Assembly (NCBI RefSeq): GCF_018100805.1
Contig: NZ_JAGJEA010000003.1
Coordinates: forward strand, 186,001 to 250,000
Length of the DNA: 64,000 nucleotides
Reading direction: 5' to 3'
Origin: Aquimarina sp. MMG016
Lineage (GTDB): Bacteria > Bacteroidota > Bacteroidia > Flavobacteriales > Flavobacteriaceae
Position numbers and translations under genes: made by a program. The notes beneath the pieces are model-generated. The model worked only from the letters and a program-made list of their open reading frames with translations, had not been told where the DNA came from and ran no database searches. This document shows, piece after piece, positions 63,461 to 64,000 of this stretch (positions are counted from its first letter, which is position 1; each line of letters starts with the position of its first letter).

Positions 63461-64000
63461 TCAGAAAAACTTAGGAAATAACAACCAAGTTCTTTTCCTA
63501 TAGGATTCAAATTCCGGAAATTGAGATAAAAATTGATCTTTCTGCTTCATAATTTTCAGAAATACAAAAACAGTAAACACCATTATAATTATAAAAGGAA
63601 GCCAGTGTTTGGAAAACATTGCAAAAGAAGTATACATTACGATCTCTCCGAAATAATTAGGGTTTCTGGTTCTGCTAAACATCCCTTCTGTAATGAGTCC
63701 TTTTTTATATTTTAATGTATAATACTTCTGAATATCACTCACAAAGTGAAAAAACACCCCAGTACTATATAAAGATATTACGATTGCCAGATACCAAGAA
63801 GACACATGAACATATTGACTAATTATTATAAATGGTGCGACATAGTATCCGATCATTACCAGAAAAATAGAGGAAAAACCTTTCCATACTGATACTTCTA
63901 TTTTAAAACCTTCATCCCTGAACCAATAGTACTTAAGAAACCACAAAATCGAATACGTCCCATGAAGCGAAAGATATATAGTAGCTTCAAGCGAAAAATT
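63461..64000 (-). CDS. DUF1295/isoprenylcysteine-methyltransferase-like membrane protein, N-terminus cut
   Basis: The frame stays open to the window edge (codons before the TTG at 63946 continue as YLSLHGTYSI), so the start lies outside. Four hydrophobic segments are visible, and the signature EGMFSRTRNPNYFGEI is the cofactor-binding region shared by ICMT-like methyltransferases and DUF1295 reductases; it ends RKRTWLLFPKFF. Likely a membrane enzyme acting on a lipid or isoprenoid; substrate unknown. Convergent with the AraC gene, 13 bp apart. Confidence 0.82.
   Translation of the reverse strand, partial: NFSLEATIYLSLHGTYSILWFLKYYWFRDEGFKIEVSVWKGFSSIFLVMIGYYVAPFIIISQYVHVSSWYLAIVISLYSTGVFFHFVSDIQKYYTLKYKKGLITEGMFSRTRNPNYFGEIVMYTSFAMFSKHWLPFIIIMVFTVFVFLKIMKQKDQFLSQFPEFESYRKRTWLLFPKFF

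Overview
The window is AT-rich (about one third G+C by eye) and comes from a marine Bacteroidetes, most likely a member of the Flavobacteriaceae resembling Aquimarina. The evidence is the gene order acpP-fabF-rnc with an IPExxxVDY protein and pyk, a second PurF-like enzyme, an AddAB-like pair of the Bacteroidetes type, a type IX secretion (T9SS) sorting domain, TonB receptor/lipoprotein pairs, DUF6443-type Rhs proteins, promoters with TAnnTTTG -7 boxes, and no obvious Shine-Dalgarno sequences. The species-level guess is inference. Both ends of the window cut through genes.

Positions 1-24,987 are mostly core genome. They hold the end of a BNR/sortilin-like secreted protein, a DUF2721 membrane protein, a PAS histidine kinase with a one-domain response regulator, pyruvate kinase, the fatty-acid/RNase III cluster (acpP, fabF, rnc), purN, an RNase H, a PfkB kinase, a PurF-like enzyme, superoxide dismutase, two helicase/nuclease genes forming an AddAB-like pair (TTG and GTG starts) on either side of an OmpA-family protein, an alpha/beta hydrolase, and the start of a probable metal-uptake cassette (small Cys/His protein, TonB receptor, lipoprotein; it ends at 25,544). 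Positions 25,545-26,502 have no gene but hold two related structured-RNA candidates. Next come a DyP-type peroxidase fused to a duplicated N-terminal domain, a membrane protein, tRNA-Ala(GGC), a GNAT acetyltransferase and a MATE exporter. A second pair of related RNA-like elements lies at 32,259-32,582 on the minus strand.

Positions 32,633-63,447 form a specialised island. Its centre is a 20-kb minus-strand operon of three giant exported proteins: a 2,093-aa SpvB/TcB-like protein, a 1,446-aa LRR/Ig-like protein and a 3,186-aa DUF6443/Rhs protein with a variable C-terminal tip. Around it are lipoproteins, a leucine-rich lipoprotein, a secreted 401-aa-class protein, a T9SS-sorted esterase, a LytTR response regulator, and two paralogous AraC-type regulators near the outer edges.

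The main new observation is that six intergenic sites share one architecture: two 9-bp direct repeats separated by exactly 12 bp (minus-strand consensus YTTYAGCAA-N12-TTTCAGAAA). This is the geometry of LytTR-domain binding sites. The sites lie upstream of the giant operon, the esterase, two lipoproteins, the 36,619-37,776 gene and the leucine-rich lipoprotein, and a LytTR regulator is encoded among them. Three sites have an RTTATKTG promoter-like box starting exactly 31 bp downstream. One of these seems to drive a small RNA ending at 36,385. I infer a LytTR-controlled regulon that couples Rhs/LRR surface or secreted proteins with lipoproteins and an esterase. A second unusual structure is a degenerate 22-bp (2 x 11 bp) tandem array at 37,957-38,297, downstream of the Rhs gene.
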